DNA of 64,000 nt from Setophaga petechia (lineage: Eukaryota > Chordata > Aves > Passeriformes > Parulidae). A program made the translations under genes and the position numbers. Shown here piece after piece: positions 22,231 to 34,250 of the stretch; positions within the stretch are counted from its first letter, which is position 1; every line of letters starts with the position of its first letter. The notes under the pieces were generated by a model. The model was not told the DNA's origin and searched no databases. It saw only the letters and a program-made list of their open reading frames with translations. Location: contig JANCRA010000066.1 in the NCBI GenBank assembly GCA_024362935.1, forward strand, positions 2,285,501 through 2,349,500. The letters run 5' to 3'.

Positions 22231-23541
22231 CTAAAAGCAGACGCAATAAACCCAAAGAATCGCTTTCCTGATTTCACTTTTCCTACAGAGGCGTTTGACT
22301 GGGAGAAAATATTCCTTTGCAAAGCTCCAGGATGGGGATGTTTTGAGTAAGTGAGCCCTTTTCTTGGACCTCCAGCTGGGATTTTGGGAGGTGAGGTGAC
22401 TCTGTAAACTAATATTTCACGATATAAGAGTGAGGTTGCAATGCCACACTGGAGACAAACTGAGGTACAAATCTAGTGGGAACTTCTCTATAAAATATAA
22501 TCCTCACTTGACTGGGTAAATCACCTTTTGTTCTCTCAATGTGTGTAAATATCACCAGAAATACTCGGATGGGAGGTCAGAGCACAGAGCTGGGACAGAC
22601 TTTGGGAGCAGGAGGGCCTGGGCACAGGAATGAGCATGGACATCCCCACTCATCCAATCTCATTTGTAAATAGGAATGGAGCTTAAGGATTGTAATTCTG
22701 CAGGGAGAGCTTCTCTGCTAATTGCCACAGTTTTGTTCAATTGACTGCTTGGCAAAGTGCCCTGTGCTTATCAAAACAATTAAATCCCAAATATCCACTG
22801 CTGATATGAGGATTTTTTTACAGGAATTGGGATAACAATGTCACCAGGCAGCTCTGGTGGCTTTCACTCAGTGTTCCCCTTATTTTCCCTGGCCTGGAGC
22901 CTAAAACAGGGCTGTAAGACAACCTGTGGAGCAACATCATTGTTGGAAATTTGGGAAAAAACCAACATGCTCCTATGGGATGTTCCTGAAGGGACACAGA
23001 CACAGGTGCCTGAGTAGTTTAACCCTCCCTGTTGCCAATGTGCAAGTTCTGCTTTGGCTAACACCTCCCAAATTATTCAAGTTCAATTATTTAAAATAAA
23101 ACTTCTTCCTACAATTTCAGTGAGTCAGTAGAAGTGTCTTGGTTTCCAGAGTTGAGCATCACACCAGCTCCCAAGGGAATTGAGCTGTTTGAGTTACATC
23201 AGTTAAGCAAGGACCCAGCTCTGGATGCAAACTCTGTCCTCAGGCAGTGCTCACTAAATGTGAGATTTATCTTTTGGTCAAATTTAACTACTCACTAGAA
23301 ATTGCAAGTACTGGCAGAAGACAAGAGGAAGAGAGTCAGGACAGATCCAGGATTGCTGGAAGGGATAAGAGCTTCTAACATGCAGAACAGAGATTGTTCT
23401 CTTAAAATGCAGCTCCAATCTCACGCTGATATTGGGCTGCTATTACACAGGATTTGGTAAAAACCAGCTATTTCTCTTCTGCTGCTTTTATTTGTGCTGT
23501 GCAGAGCACATTGCTTCCTTCTGCTTCTCTGGTTATCCAAG
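22231..23541. other. Unique sequence, possible decayed LTR around 22840-23130
   Basis: The stretch near 23090 has AAAATAAAACTTCTTCC, a polyadenylation-like motif, and 23138 has TGTCTTGGTTT. Both resemble LTR parts, but no full element could be outlined. The part 22660-22830 is AT-rich single-copy DNA. Confidence 0.35.
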
Positions 23542-23995
23542 TGTCAGGCTTTAAAATAAGGGAAATGCAAGTGATGCCTTAGGATTTCAGCTTTTCTCTT
23601 TTTCATGTATTTGTAATCCCGCAGTTCTTTAGTGTAGAACTCCAAACTCCACACACAGTGTGAGCTGCTGCTTTCCCATTTTGGGCAGACACAACAATTC
23701 CTCTGCAGGCCTGGCAGTCAAGGACACCTCACTGCCTCAGGCCCCAGAGATGGAAACAAAAATGAGTTGGGGGCAGCAAACTGGGGGTAATGACTTCATT
23801 AACTGAAGCTGTAATTGGAAAATGAACCCCCAATATGTAAATGGCCCAAAATTATAAAAATATGATAACCTGTGATCCATTGTCCATTTCGGGTGTAGCC
23901 CCCGGGGGGCTTTGTCTGCCCTAAATTTACCTGAGGGCTCTTCAATAAACAGAACTGCTTTCTATTGGCTTAATTTCATTTGGCTTCTGTTTTCA
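23542..23995 (+). mobile_element. LTR-like element, family D
   Basis: A TATA-like AAAATTATAAAAATATG (about 23850) is followed by TTTCGGGTGTAGCCCCCGGGGGGC. Then come AATAAA (23944-23949) and a CTGCTTTCTATTGGC..TGGCTTCTGTTTTCA end, in the U3-R-U5 order of an LTR. The start is placed at TGTCAGGCTTTAAAATAAGG but is uncertain. No target duplication is evident. Confidence 0.55.
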
Positions 23996-24155
23996 GGTAC
24001 CCAGAAAAGGCAGCACAAGGAGCAGTGACCACTCTGGCCCTGGGGCTGATGCTCAAGGGCTCAGCAGAGCTGCAGGCCTGACTCCACACTCACTGGTGGC
24101 CCTTGGTGACCAGGGCAGGTGCCAGGGCTGCAGGTGCCACACGTGGATTTGGTGC
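23996..24155. other. Short unique stretch between two LTR-like elements
   Basis: GC-rich sequence with no recognised feature. Confidence 0.4.
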
Positions 24156-24640
24156 TGTCAGGAAAATTCATCCACAAACAGCAGAGGTTTACATCCAAAA
24201 AAGGAGAAAGAGGAGTCCTGGAACTTTATTCCAATAAAGGGAGAGATCATGGGGCATTCCCTGGGGTGTCTCCAATTTTTGATGGATGCAGCCTCCTTTT
24301 ATCCCAATTTCCCAGCTGCATTTCCCTTCTGTTTCCCCATTTCTGAGGTACTTGAGAGGTTCAGACTTCCCACAGCACCTGATCCCAAAGATTCCCCTCT
24401 AATGTAGAGTCCTCCCTTTTAATTTTTAATTCTTATGGAGTTTAGAGGCTTTTCTCCCTCATTGTTTCTTTCATCTTTCAACATCTAATTTCATTTCTCA
24501 CCAAACCTAAAGTTAATTTGGAAAAGCAAATATCTTTTTTCATTCATCAATCAGTGGAATCCTTCCCATGGTTTCTTTTATCTTCCAGTGCTGGTTTTAT
24601 CTACCAGCAGACCCTAATCCCTCATTCCTCTCAGTGCTGT
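24156..24640 (-). mobile_element. LTR-like repeat, family E, copy 1
   Basis: It aligns by eye with 47930-48432. Shared landmarks include AATYCATCCACAAACA, CCAATAAAGGGAGAG, CATGGGGCATT, CAGCCTCC, TCCCAATTTCCCAGCTGC, CTTGAGAGGT and ATCAATCAGTGGAATCCTTCCC. On the minus strand the end reads TCCTGACA, as expected of an LTR terminus, so minus orientation is preferred. The internal content is unclear. Confidence 0.6.
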
Positions 24641-25039
24641 CACCCCCTTGTTCAGGGCTCTCTGAGCCCCGGGTCCCCCAGGAGGCTCCTGCTGTGCAGA
24701 GCCAGGGCAGCAGCAGCAGCAGCAGCAATAAGGGTGATAGATAACCTCCAAGGTGCTTCCCGACAGCTTTTACAATGCTTAATGAGGTAAACTAATTGTA
24801 AATTGTGGCAAAATGGGAGACTTAACGACACTTCAGCTCTTGAAAGGAGTTTAAATACTGAGGATTTGGCTGATATTTGTAGAGGTTGGGAAGTAGTGGG
24901 GAAGCCCTGGAATTCACCCAGACAGGATCCAGTTTCCCATGAACCCCACATCCCCTCACCTCACACGGATTCACTTCCTGCTGCAAACCGGATGCAAAAA
25001 TATTTGCTTTTCATTTTGGGGATTCGAAAATCTCTGTGG
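24641..25039. other. Unique sequence with a (CAG)6 tract
   Basis: A CAG run lies at 24708-24726. The following ~160 bp (TAATGAGGTAAACTAATTGTAAATTGTGG) is AT-rich and complex and may be conserved. No gene is seen. Confidence 0.45.
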
Positions 25040-25468
25040 TGTCGCGGACATCTTTTATGAAAAATCCTTTCCTTAAGATTTTTCCTCCTGAGAAGCTGAG
25101 AGGCCTCAGGAACAAAATGTAAACATTGATTATCTGCTGCTGTGGAATGCAACAGGTGCATCTGGGATTGGTCTCATGTGGTTGTTTCTAATTAAGGGCT
25201 AATCACAGCTGGCTTGGACAGAGAGACCAAGACACAAACCTTTGTTTTCATTCTTTCCTATTCTATTCTTAGCCAGCCTTCTAAGGAAATCCTTTCTTCT
25301 ATTCTTTTAGAATTCTATTCTTTTATTATATTATTATATCTATTACCTTAAAACTATTTATAGTTTTAAGGTAATATATACCATAAAATAACAAATCAAG
25401 CCTTCTGAAACATGGAGTCAGATCCTCATCTCTTCCCTCACCCTAAGATCCCTGTGAACACCATCACA
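25040..25468 (+). mobile_element. ERVK-like solo LTR, family A, perfect 6-bp duplication
   Basis: It starts TGTCGCGGACATCTTTTATG and ends GTGAACACCATCACA, 429 bp. The hexamer CTGTGG occurs immediately before (25034-25039) and after (25469-25474). A small internal duplication in the AT-rich core (25305-25330) makes it longer than its relatives. The near-intact duplication suggests a fairly young insertion. Confidence 0.96.
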
Positions 25469-26141
25469 CTGTGGCTGCAGAGCAAGAGCAGCACCTGCCC
25501 AGCCCTGCCTGGAGGGTTTGGAATCTCCCTGTCCTGGGGTCCTGACCTGGGACCAACAGTGCCACCAAAATGAGAAGCCTGTTCTCTGAATGATCCCAAG
25601 GAACAGGAGCCTTTTCTCACTTCTCTCTTCTGTTGAAATTTAACTGGCTGCCTGTCAAATCGCTGAATGAGAATAAAATCACAGCTAAGAATCCTGAAAT
25701 CTGGAGCAAATTCATGTCATATGTTCCTGCTGAACCAGTGCTACCCCTCGGTTACACATCACCACCCAGCCCCATCTGGGAGACATGAGCAAACTTTTGA
25801 TATTGTGTGATATGAAATATTCACACTGGCTTTGCAGCAGATGTCAGTGGCTGCAGCAGCTCCTCTGCTCTGGGTTCATTCTTCTGCTTCGGTGAAATTT
25901 GCTTCTTTTCCCACAAAATCTGTGAAAGCTGCAGCTGCTGTGATCCTGCAAACAAGGAATAACATTCCCTGGCATTGCAATTCAGAGCTGGGCTTGCTTT
26001 CCAGCCCTGCTTTCCATATCTGCAGCTTGGGAGAGGAAGTTCTGAGATGTCACCTGCCCAGTACAAGAGGTCAGCACTGGCAAAGTGTCCCCAGCCTGGC
26101 CATGTCCGTGTTCAGGAACACAAAATCACAGAATAATTCTA
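25469..26141. other. Unique sequence, no gene seen
   Basis: GC-balanced. A 128-codon frame at 25832-26218 overlaps a minus-strand frame and runs into the next element, so it is not credible as a gene. Confidence 0.5.
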
Positions 26142-26640
26142 TGCAGGTGCTTTTATTGAAGAGCTCTGGGCGTCAGGGGCACAGACCCAAATCTGATTCT
26201 GACATGGGTTCAGGATGAACACATTTTTATACCCTTATCATTATATAACTACACATTAATTATTGAATTTATGTTGTTCTATTGTATACATTGATCTCAT
26301 CCAAGCATGGATTTTGTAATTTCCATCAAATCCCCCAAACCTTGTTTCTCATGATTCTTGTTACAATTAAACAATAATTATATCCAATTACCAAACAATC
26401 ATGGCATTTAACAATCATATCATATCATATCATATCATATCATATCAATCATATCATATCATAATGATATAATTTATTATAGTCATTAAATGATCATACA
26501 GGTCCAGTTTCACATTGATCCACTAAAGCTCAACATTTTCCAAGGACCTACCAGGCCCAACCTTTCTTTCCAACTCCCCTGAACATCCCATGATTTTAGA
26601 CACATTTTATCCCAATATTTGATTCCTATATTATCAGACA
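26142..26640 (-). mobile_element. LTR-like element, family F, minus orientation
   Basis: The plus strand begins TGCAGGTGCTTTTATTGAAGAGC. Read in reverse, AATAAAAGCACCTGCA is a polyadenylation signal close to a CA end. The body is AT-rich with repeated ACAATCAT motifs and carries a pentanucleotide array. The far end is uncertain and no target duplication was found. Confidence 0.5.
26415..26463. repeat. (CATAT)n microsatellite
   Basis: Nine or so ATCAT units in a row within an LTR-like, AT-rich element. Confidence 0.95.
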
Positions 26641-27690
26641 GACTGGGAATGCTCCTCCCTACCCACTGGGAATGTCCTGGTTCTGCAGCAGCTCACATCA
26701 GCTCCTGCTAAGAGCTTGCTTTGTAGAGCCACAGGCTCTGAGAGAAGGAACCTCAGGGGTTTTGGACACCCTGGGGCAAATTCTGTTCCTTCTGTCCTGT
26801 GCTGCAGATCTCTGTTGAGATCTTGTGCCAGCAGAGAACAGGAATTCATGGAGCTGCTGCTGCACATCTGACCACAGCCAGCACCAATGGAGCCATGAAG
26901 GATTTTTCCAGCTGCTGTCCTACTCGAGTGGGAATTTAGGCTGATTTTCAGTGAGTTGATGCAGAATCTCTCCCCGTGCTCTGATAGACTTAGTAAGTTT
27001 TGCACATTCAAATATTGACCTTTCATAAATCCCTCTCAGCCTCCCACTGGGGCTGCTGTGAGGGGAAGCAGGAGCTGGCAGGGCCTGAGCAAGCTGAATA
27101 TCATTCTCCTTAAACAGCTCCGAGGTGTTCAGGGGCATAAAACCTTTAAGAGCTGCAAATGGCATTTTTCAACACGCTGCCTCCTTCTGGAAAGGTCAGG
27201 TGGGAGTTAAACCTGGGGCTCCTCTTCTCTCCATCTTAATCAGCCATCGCAGGCGCTTATCAAATTTCCCTCCTGTCTCCCGCCTGAGATGGAATTGATA
27301 ACCTGATGTGAATTCTCCCAGAGCTTGGCTGATGGGAGCTCAGCTGAGACAGAGCACAGCAGTGCCACTCACTGCAAGAGCCACGTGAGATTTGGATGCC
27401 TCAGCTGCTTCAGCACCCGGGAGTTTCTGCATTTCACAACATTCTGCATCTCTGCCTGCTGTGATCCCGTCCTGTTCCATCCAGGAGTTTTCTGTCACAG
27501 TGACCCCCCTGCCTTTCCCTGAACTGTCACAGGTGTGGGCACAGAGGTGACCAGGACAGGTCACCATGAACTGCCTCTGCCCCTGCGATGCTGAGAGCTT
27601 CATTAACATCCTGCTAATGAGTCACTTCCCAAGCTTCATCCTTGCCTCCCTCCTCCTTTCCCCTCATTGCTCACAGACTGCATCACCTGT
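26641..27690. other. Unique sequence with a possible conserved segment
   Basis: No gene is seen. The part 27180-27330 (CATCTTAATCAGCCATCGCAGGCGCTTATC) is complex and could be conserved. The minus-strand frame of 130 codons at 26634-27026 has no recognisable domain. Confidence 0.45.
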
Positions 27691-27985
27691 GACAATGATG
27701 AACCAGATATTTAGATCATCTTTCTAGGAGGGATTTTTCCTGCTACCGTTTCCCTAAGTGAACTGAAAAAAGGCTATTCTAGATGTGGTAAACTGACTGA
27801 AATTTTAGTTTTTGTTTCTTTACATTATCATTGGGAAAGAAAAGATTGTAGGGGGAGAAGAAGTGTCCTGAAGATTTTGTTCTGATTCTTATTACTCCTT
27901 CTTTTAGTTGCTTTAATAAACTTTTCTTTATAACCTTTTAAAGTTTTGAGCCTACTTTGCCTTTCTCCTAATCCTATATCACAAC
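27691..27985 (+). mobile_element. LTR-like element 3' portion, family G
   Basis: CTTTAATAAACTTTTCTTTATAACC (AATAAA 27915-27920) is followed by GAGCCTACTTTGCCTTTCTCC and ATCACAACA. This resembles the R-U5 end of avian ERVL-type LTRs. The 5' limit is a guess. Confidence 0.5.
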
Positions 27986-28005
27986 AGAAAATGAGTAAGT
28001 ACATT

Positions 28006-28031
28006 CTAATTACCAGTGCACTGGTAATTAG
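28006..28031. repeat. Perfect 26-bp palindrome
   Basis: The 13-bp half-site CTAATTACCAGTG is followed directly by its exact reverse complement with no spacer. It holds two homeodomain-type TAATTA cores, one in each arm. It sits about 20 bp after an LTR-like end. Confidence 0.95.
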
Positions 28032-28180
28032 CCAGCACTGAACCCACCACCCTCCTTGGCTGAGAAATCTCAAACTGGCAAACCAAAACCACTACACTGC
28101 CTGACACAAAAACACAAATGAGTGTGAGGGGAGACCCCAGCAGCTCCTGGCAGCTCCAAGTGATGGGCACAGGCTCCTGC

Positions 28181-28340
28181 AGGTACCCAGAGGGGACATT
28201 TGGCAGCTCCTGAAAATCCAGGTACCCAGAGGGGACATTTGGCAGCTCCTGAAAATCCAGGTACCCAGAGGGGACATTTGGCAGCTCCTGGCAGCTCCAG
28301 GGCCGGGCACAGGCTCCAGCAGGTACCCAGCAGGCAGCCT
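28181..28340. repeat. 39-bp tandem repeat
   Basis: The landmark AGGTACCCAG occurs at 28181, 28220, 28259 and 28320, with 39-bp spacing for the first three. Each unit reads AGAGGGGACATTTGGCAGCTCCTG. The array is in frame on both strands, which explains the frames at 28006-28460. Confidence 0.95.
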
Positions 28341-28437
28341 GGGAGTGCAGCCACCCCGTTCTGCCGGGGCTGTGATCCCAGCAGCCTCCCCAGGGAGGAG
28401 CATCCCCTCCCTGAGCGGCTCCCACAGGAAGGGAGAG

Positions 28438-28483
28438 CCCCAGGGATGTGTTAGAGGCATCCCCAGGGATGTGTTAGAGGCAT
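28438..28483. repeat. 23-bp tandem duplication
   Basis: The unit CCCCAGGGATGTGTTAGAGG plus CAT occurs twice without a spacer. Confidence 0.93.
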
Positions 28484-30000
28484 CCCCAGAGAAATCCTTG
28501 GGGATCTCCCACAGGAGGCCTCCTGGGGCTTGTGGGAGGAAGGAGGCAGTGAGAACACAACGTGGATCTTCCCTCTGTGCTGCCTGGAAGAAGCTGACTT
28601 GAGGAATAAAACAGTTTTTTTCCCAAGAGGAGAATCACTGTCTTCCTCTCTGCTGAGCTTTCATGGGGTTGAAGTCGTGTGTCCCATTGCAGATCCTCAT
28701 CACCAGGGCCACAAACCCTCCCTGGGTCCTGTCCCCACCACCAGAACTGTCCTGGCACTGCCAATGGAGACCGAAACCCCCCAAACCGAGGTCATGCCCA
28801 CCAGCTGTGCTGTCCCCATCCTTGCAGATGGAGATGCCAAGGCTCAGAAGCTTTGGGCAAAGGCTTCTGAGAAATGCTGCCCTGATTTTAAAGGAACTTT
28901 AAAAACTATCCCATTTGAGGTCAAAATCTGGCAAAGTCATTTCATGTAGCTGGTTCACCAGCCACAAATGTCCTGAACTACAGAACTTGTTTCATAGCAG
29001 CAAGCATCTGCTGGGAAAGTGTCTGTTAAACCAAACAACTAATATTACAGCAAGGCAGCCACAGAAATGCTTTATCCATCCCAAATCCCCAGCTTCTGCA
29101 GAGGACAGTGGGACAGCAGCAGCTGGGAACAGGCTGGGTGACCCTGCCTGGCCATATGTGCACCATCATCAAGGACGCAGCACCAAGGACAGATTCCCCT
29201 GGTTATCCACGTGTCCCTGCCCTTGCCAGGTGGGGAAAGCATTTGTTATGCCTCCTGAAGCTCCCACCTTTGCAGGAAAGTCTTTGCAATCCGTGGACAG
29301 GCTGGCAGTGTTCCTGGGGCAGGATCTGTCGTGCTGCTCCCCCCGGTCGGTGCCAATCTGCTCCGTTCCTGGGCTGCAGCTCCACTTGCTGAAAGCAGAT
29401 GCCATGCCCAGATTTCTTCTGCTGCTGAATCTCAGCTGTAGTTTGGCAGTTCCAGGGTGATGTAGTGTTTTCCTCTCTCTCCCTGTCATGCCATCCCTCC
29501 TCCGAGGTGAGCTGGCCGCGTTTCCCATCAGCTGTTAATTCACCCTGATGTTTGCATTCCTCTCTCCTTCCAAAGCATCACAAATCACGCTGCTTCTCCC
29601 TCCTGCACGCATCCCAGGGGAGAGGGAGGCTGCAGGGAAACATCCTGGAAAAGGAGCTTTAGTTCTCTGCCTGCTCCAAACAGAAATAATCTTAAAACGG
29701 GAAAATCTCACATGATGTTAATCAGTTCTTTCAATATTTGCTGTGCTTGAAGCACTGACTTGCTTTTCAGATTTTAGAGGGCAGGAAATATCATATGGAT
29801 TTTAAATGAGGAAATTACACACACACACACTCACACAGCCCTCTCACATCCCCATACACACCCCAGACTCCCCACACCCCTCACACCCCCCAGCTTCTGG
29901 GGTGTCCCTGTGCTGCTGCTGGCAGTGCCCTGAGCACCCTGCACCCAGGGTTTGCATCCTTCCAGAGCAATCCTTACCCTGGCACAAGGCTGCAGTATTT
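28484..30000. other. Unique sequence, no gene seen
   Basis: About 1.5 kb with overlapping frames of up to 181 codons (28915-29460 plus strand) that have no known domain. A 119-codon frame runs opposite. The AT-rich part 29690-29800 may be conserved. A short (AC)n run is at 29816-29830. Confidence 0.45.
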
Positions 30001-30400
30001 TAAAAGTCAGGGAGTAACATTATGTGTCAGAAGTGGTCAAATTAAGTTAATTTGACCTTTAAACTCCATTTTTAATCCCTTTCTTTGGCATCCAGCATGA
30101 TTTGCATTCCACTATACTGACACCCGGCCTAACAAATGACTTTCTTTCCAAACTGCCTTTGAAGTATCTGAACTTAATGGACTATAACATTTATGAACAT
30201 CTGAGTTCTTCTCTCAGCAGCTGCACTGGGTTATTGATGATCTAATTGAAATGCTGGCAAATATATCCCAGCAGTATATGGGGAGCAGCAGCCGACTCGG
30301 CACGACCCCAGAGCCTTGCAAGCGTATGGTTTCTGTGCTATTCATTAGCAGCAGACAGTATATTTTCAGCTATGTTAAAACAACAACAAAGAGCAGAGTA
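30001..30400. promoter_or_regulatory. Candidate conserved non-coding block
   Basis: Complex AT-rich single-copy DNA with TCAAATTAAGTTAATTTGACC (a near-palindrome), GTTATTGATGATCTAATTGAAATG and CTATTCATTAGCAGC. No transposon is recognised. The enhancer role is inferred. Confidence 0.38.
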
Positions 30401-30990
30401 AAGACAGCAGAAGAGACCAAATTTTTTTTAAAAAATAAAAATAAAAATTTAAAATCCATACACAGGAAAAAGGCTGATTTGTTTTTCCTCTGTGGATCCC
30501 CAGACAGCTCCACTGCAGGGATCACTGGGGGCAGCTGCTGCAAATTGGGCATCTCTTGGAAACTGGGATTTATTTACAGAAATAGCCAAGGGCAAGGCAG
30601 GTTACCCAGGGCATGCTCACCTTCCTGACTGAACAGGTAAAAATACGTGGACCAGCTGAAAACTGGGTACCAAAATATGGGGGGTTCATTATTGGATCCA
30701 AAAATCATCACACTCTCTTCTAAGCCCTGTGGGGGGTGATCCAAGTTGGAAATGTCCAATTTTTCCATAAGCTGCTCCCAGTGCTCCCCAGAAACAGAGC
30801 TGGCACACACTTTCACCAATGTGAGGTTTGGAAATGCCCATTTCTGTAGTAATGGCTGGAATCACGTTGCACTCAATATTTATCCAGCAACCAGCTGAGA
30901 GCACACTCTGCTCTCCACTGATTGGCACGTAATTAAGCAAAGAAAAGGAAGTCATAATGTTTAGCAGCAGCACCACTTGAGTATTCAACA
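30401..30990. other. Unique sequence
   Basis: An A-rich tract at 30421-30460, then mixed DNA. No gene or mobile element is recognised. Confidence 0.45.
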
Positions 30991-31350
30991 GTAACAGGAA
31001 AGATAGGGATGGTATGCTGCTAAAAATAAATAGGGAATGGGTTATTAGGAGGTGTAGTGAGTTCCCATGCCGTGAATAGCTTCAGGCAGTCCATTCCCTT
31101 CCATTTCATTTCATTTGATAGTCAGGATTTACACCAGGGATAAAAGAGGAAGTAAAAGGATATTGAAAAAGTGCAGAAAATTTTTGACATGAAAATAAAG
31201 ATGAGGGGGAAATCAAATTTGTATCTTTGAGCAGATGGAGGCTGAGCTGTTTCTGGCATCCTCCACACAGCTGGATTCACTCTCCTGGTCCAGGCTGGCT
31301 AAAAGACGCCGATAAAAATGAAAAATGCAAATGAATTCTCTACACCTTAC
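30991..31350. promoter_or_regulatory. Candidate conserved non-coding block
   Basis: AT-rich complex sequence with TGCTAAAAATAAATAGG (MEF2-like), CATTTCATTTCATTTG and GAAAAATGCAAATGAATTC. No repeat signature apart from the short ATTTC run. Confidence 0.33.
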
Positions 31351-32261
31351 TGGACACACACCGGAATGGAGGGTGCCACTCAAAAGGCAATCTCTCCAAA
31401 ACATTTAAAAACATTGTGCAATTTATATCTTGTGCTTGACAGAGCATCCAAAAGTAATTTCAGCAGCGTGTCCCGGTGCCACCGCGCTCCGCCGAGGGTG
31501 CCAGTCACCGTGCCGTGCCTGAGGCCCTGCTGGATCATTTCCCTTCCCTCTCCAAGCTTCAGAGCTTTAAAATGCAATGCAAGTTGGCTGCTGGCCTCTC
31601 ATTTCTGCTGGAAAATCTGGCTGTGCCAGCGTGTGTAAGGTCAACAGCACAAAGCCTGCTTATTAACTGGAAATTTGGGGGATCTGGTGCCAGGAAATAG
31701 CTTTCAGCCTTTGTGAGGAGGAATAAAGAGGTTTCAGGGCAGTGGTTTGCTACAGAGGAAAATCAGGTTTGAGCATATTTCATGGTGCAGATTTGCCTCT
31801 GTTCCAGGGCACCAGGAGCTGTGTCTTATCCTACCAGGACACTCAATTAGGCCTTTTTAATCCAAGCATAAAGCTCTTCCGAATCACATTACACCACCCA
31901 CGGCATCTCTGTCCCCCAGAGCACAGGGGACAGCATCCCACGACCCCTGGCACACTGGGGGTGCAGCATCCCCCTCTCTGCCTCACTCCTGGCTGTCCCA
32001 ACTCCAGATGTTTTGTTATTGAGGGATAGAAAACCACTTTGGGCTGAGCTGCACAAGAGACATTCCCAGCTGCCTTCATGAAAATCCTGTTTCCAGCTGT
32101 GCTGGGTGGACTCTCAGGATTTCCCACTGGCACTTCCTGCTCCTGCTCAGCCAAGCAGGGATTTACTGCTGAGAAGAAGCAGTCTAAGCAGGGAGTAGTG
32201 GGGGTCTTTTCTCCTTTTTTTTTTCCATTAAGTGTAAATTTTGGAGCATGAGAAATCTTAG
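31351..32261. other. Unique sequence
   Basis: A CpG-containing stretch lies at 31470-31520 (CCACCGCGCTCCGCCGAGGG). It is followed by ordinary DNA with short accidental frames. A T-rich run is at 32210-32225. Confidence 0.45.
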
Positions 32262-32340
32262 CACCTGGGCTGCAATGCAGGAAGGGATTTGGGGTTATCT
32301 GGGAGCTCTTTTCCAGCCTCAGTGATTCCTTGGTTCCAAG
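32262..32340 (+). mobile_element. CR1 LINE 3' remnant
   Basis: TTATCTGGGAGCTCTTTTCCAGCCTCAGTGATTCCTTGGTTCC resembles the end of CR1. The copy is short and decayed. Confidence 0.55.
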
Positions 32341-32799
32341 GGCATCCCAAACACAGGAACATCCTTAGCTCCACTGAATTCCATGCTGACACTCAGATTT
32401 ACATGTGCCTCATGGTAGTTTTGCTTTTGGGCCAACAGAGTTAAAAGCAATGAGGTTTGCAATAAGAGATACAGGAGAAAATCTTTCATTTACCATTAAA
32501 CTTTGTTTCAGACAAAGCTCTGCAGGTGCTCACGACCTGATGGGTTCTGATGAACCAAACCCACCTTGGTTTGTCCATCCCCTGCCCTGCTTCCAGGGAG
32601 AAGCAGAGCCAGTGGCAAGCCTCAGGTTGTTCTGCCCTCACGTTCCAGATCCAGATGGAGCAGCAGCAGGACAGAACAACGGTTGTTTCTCTGGCACTCG
32701 CTGTGTGAGCAGCTCTTAAAGGCTAAAAATGCCTCCTTTTTTTTTGCAACTTTCATCATTTTTAACCTTGAAGCCTCTGCTCCTGTTGCAGTGTGATTT
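32341..32799. other. Unique sequence
   Basis: No feature is recognised. Plus-strand frames of 76-104 codons overlap and show no domain. Confidence 0.45.
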
Positions 32800-33170
32800 G
32801 GGGAATGGACATTAGTTCACAAATTTAATTCCTCTGGTTCCCACAAAGAAGGGAAGATTTACGCTGTTGGTAACAAGAAAAGGGCATTAAAGCAACAGTA
32901 TTCCACTAATTTTGTAAGCAGATTTTGGATAGAAAGATTCCTACTCCTGGCTAATATAACATGTAAATTCTGCTGATAACACAGCTCCCCTCTCACTGGA
33001 GCTGATTTCCTGAGGCTCTTCACAGAATATCTGCTTCATTTAAATCCCCTCTCTTCTCTCTCGCAAACAATGAATACCAGATTCATCCCATGGATTTGTC
33101 ACTTATAATTTCTATTAAGAAAGGGAATTCTGATTTAAAAGCAGAGTTTGGGACCAGTTAGCACAAGCTG
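32800..33170. promoter_or_regulatory. Candidate conserved non-coding block
   Basis: AT-rich complex DNA with ACAAATTTAATTCC, TTCCACTAATTTTGTAAGC and GTCACTTATAATTTCTATTAAG. Regulatory status is inferred. Confidence 0.33.
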
Positions 33171-34250
33171 TGACAGTGCTCCAGTGGTTCTGTTGTCACA
33201 CTAAACAGATAGTGAGACTCTGGGCATAATGAGCTTTCCTTTGTAGAGCAGACAGAGCCCGGAAACAATGGAACCTCTGATCTGGGATTTGGATGCATTT
33301 GGGCTGGGAAATGAGCACGCTGGAGAGATAAGGCAAATGAATCATCCAGAAGGGATTGCTGCAGACCAGGCTGTCAGTCTTTGCACGGTTTTGCGGACTC
33401 ACATTTTATTCTGATTTGAAAATACACAAAAAAACCCCACATATTATAAATCAAGGGATAAATCAAGGCTGGAGCAGTGTCCGGGTCAAAGGCAGAGGGA
33501 ACCTGGGAGCCTGGTCCCTTTCCAAACATATAAATCATCCTAAAGTGATTCCAAACTCGCTGGAATGCTTCGTGAACCTTGGGAATGTTTCCAGCAGACC
33601 TGGCGTTAGTCCCAGTGTAGAATAAAAGGGCCTTGAAAATTAGATGAATTTCACCTGAAATTGCACCCATTTTCATGGGTTTAGCTTCAAACTTCTTGGC
33701 TATTTTTTGATGCAGTATTCCCACAGAAAAGGCAGAAATACTCAAGTTTTGCAGGATTCTGTTTAGGAGAATCTTGTCCTAGTGCCACTGGTTCATACTG
33801 GGATGCCAGCAGACCTCCATGCAACAGGAGCTCAGGGAAATGTTCAACAGCAGTCAGTCATGCTAAAAACAATGTTAAATTCTACTGATTTGGACAGCTG
33901 GCCATCCAATGGCTGCTGAAGGCCTGGTCAAAGTGGGCTCTGCATCAGTCATACAGAATTTTATACCTTTTTGCATTAATCTTGGAGGAGTGGATCAAGC
34001 TCAGAGGCTCGGAGTGAGGTGGATGCCACATCTGGGCTGGAAAAGGGAAGATGTGGGAATAGAGCTGTGGAATGTCTATTAATGCACCATCCAAACAGTG
34101 CAAGGAGTGGAAAGGTCTGGATTGGAGAAAAATAAGAAGTGATGACATGATTTTGAGGAGTTTGGGGTGGGCTGGAGGAGCCTCTACCTCTTGCTGTCAC
34201 CATGGGGATGTGAAGTGCTGGTGCTGCTGGGATGGGTGCACAGGGGATGG
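33171..34250. other. Unique sequence
   Basis: No gene or transposon is recognised. The minus-strand frame of 123 codons at 33374-33745 has no known domain. Confidence 0.45.

Noticed and set aside
22840..23150. Possible extra LTR
   Set aside because: It has only an AATAAA-like motif and a TGTCTTGGTTT match. No ends, duplication or second copy could be found.
11423..25161. A recurring small minus-strand peptide (starting Met-His-Leu-Leu-His) near 11423, 16302 and 25161
   Set aside because: All copies lie in family A LTRs in the antisense direction. They recur because the LTR recurs, not because of a conserved gene.
28006..28460. Gly/Leu/Pro-rich minus frames with repeated segments
   Set aside because: Caused by the 39-bp tandem repeat. 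Three frames are open at once.
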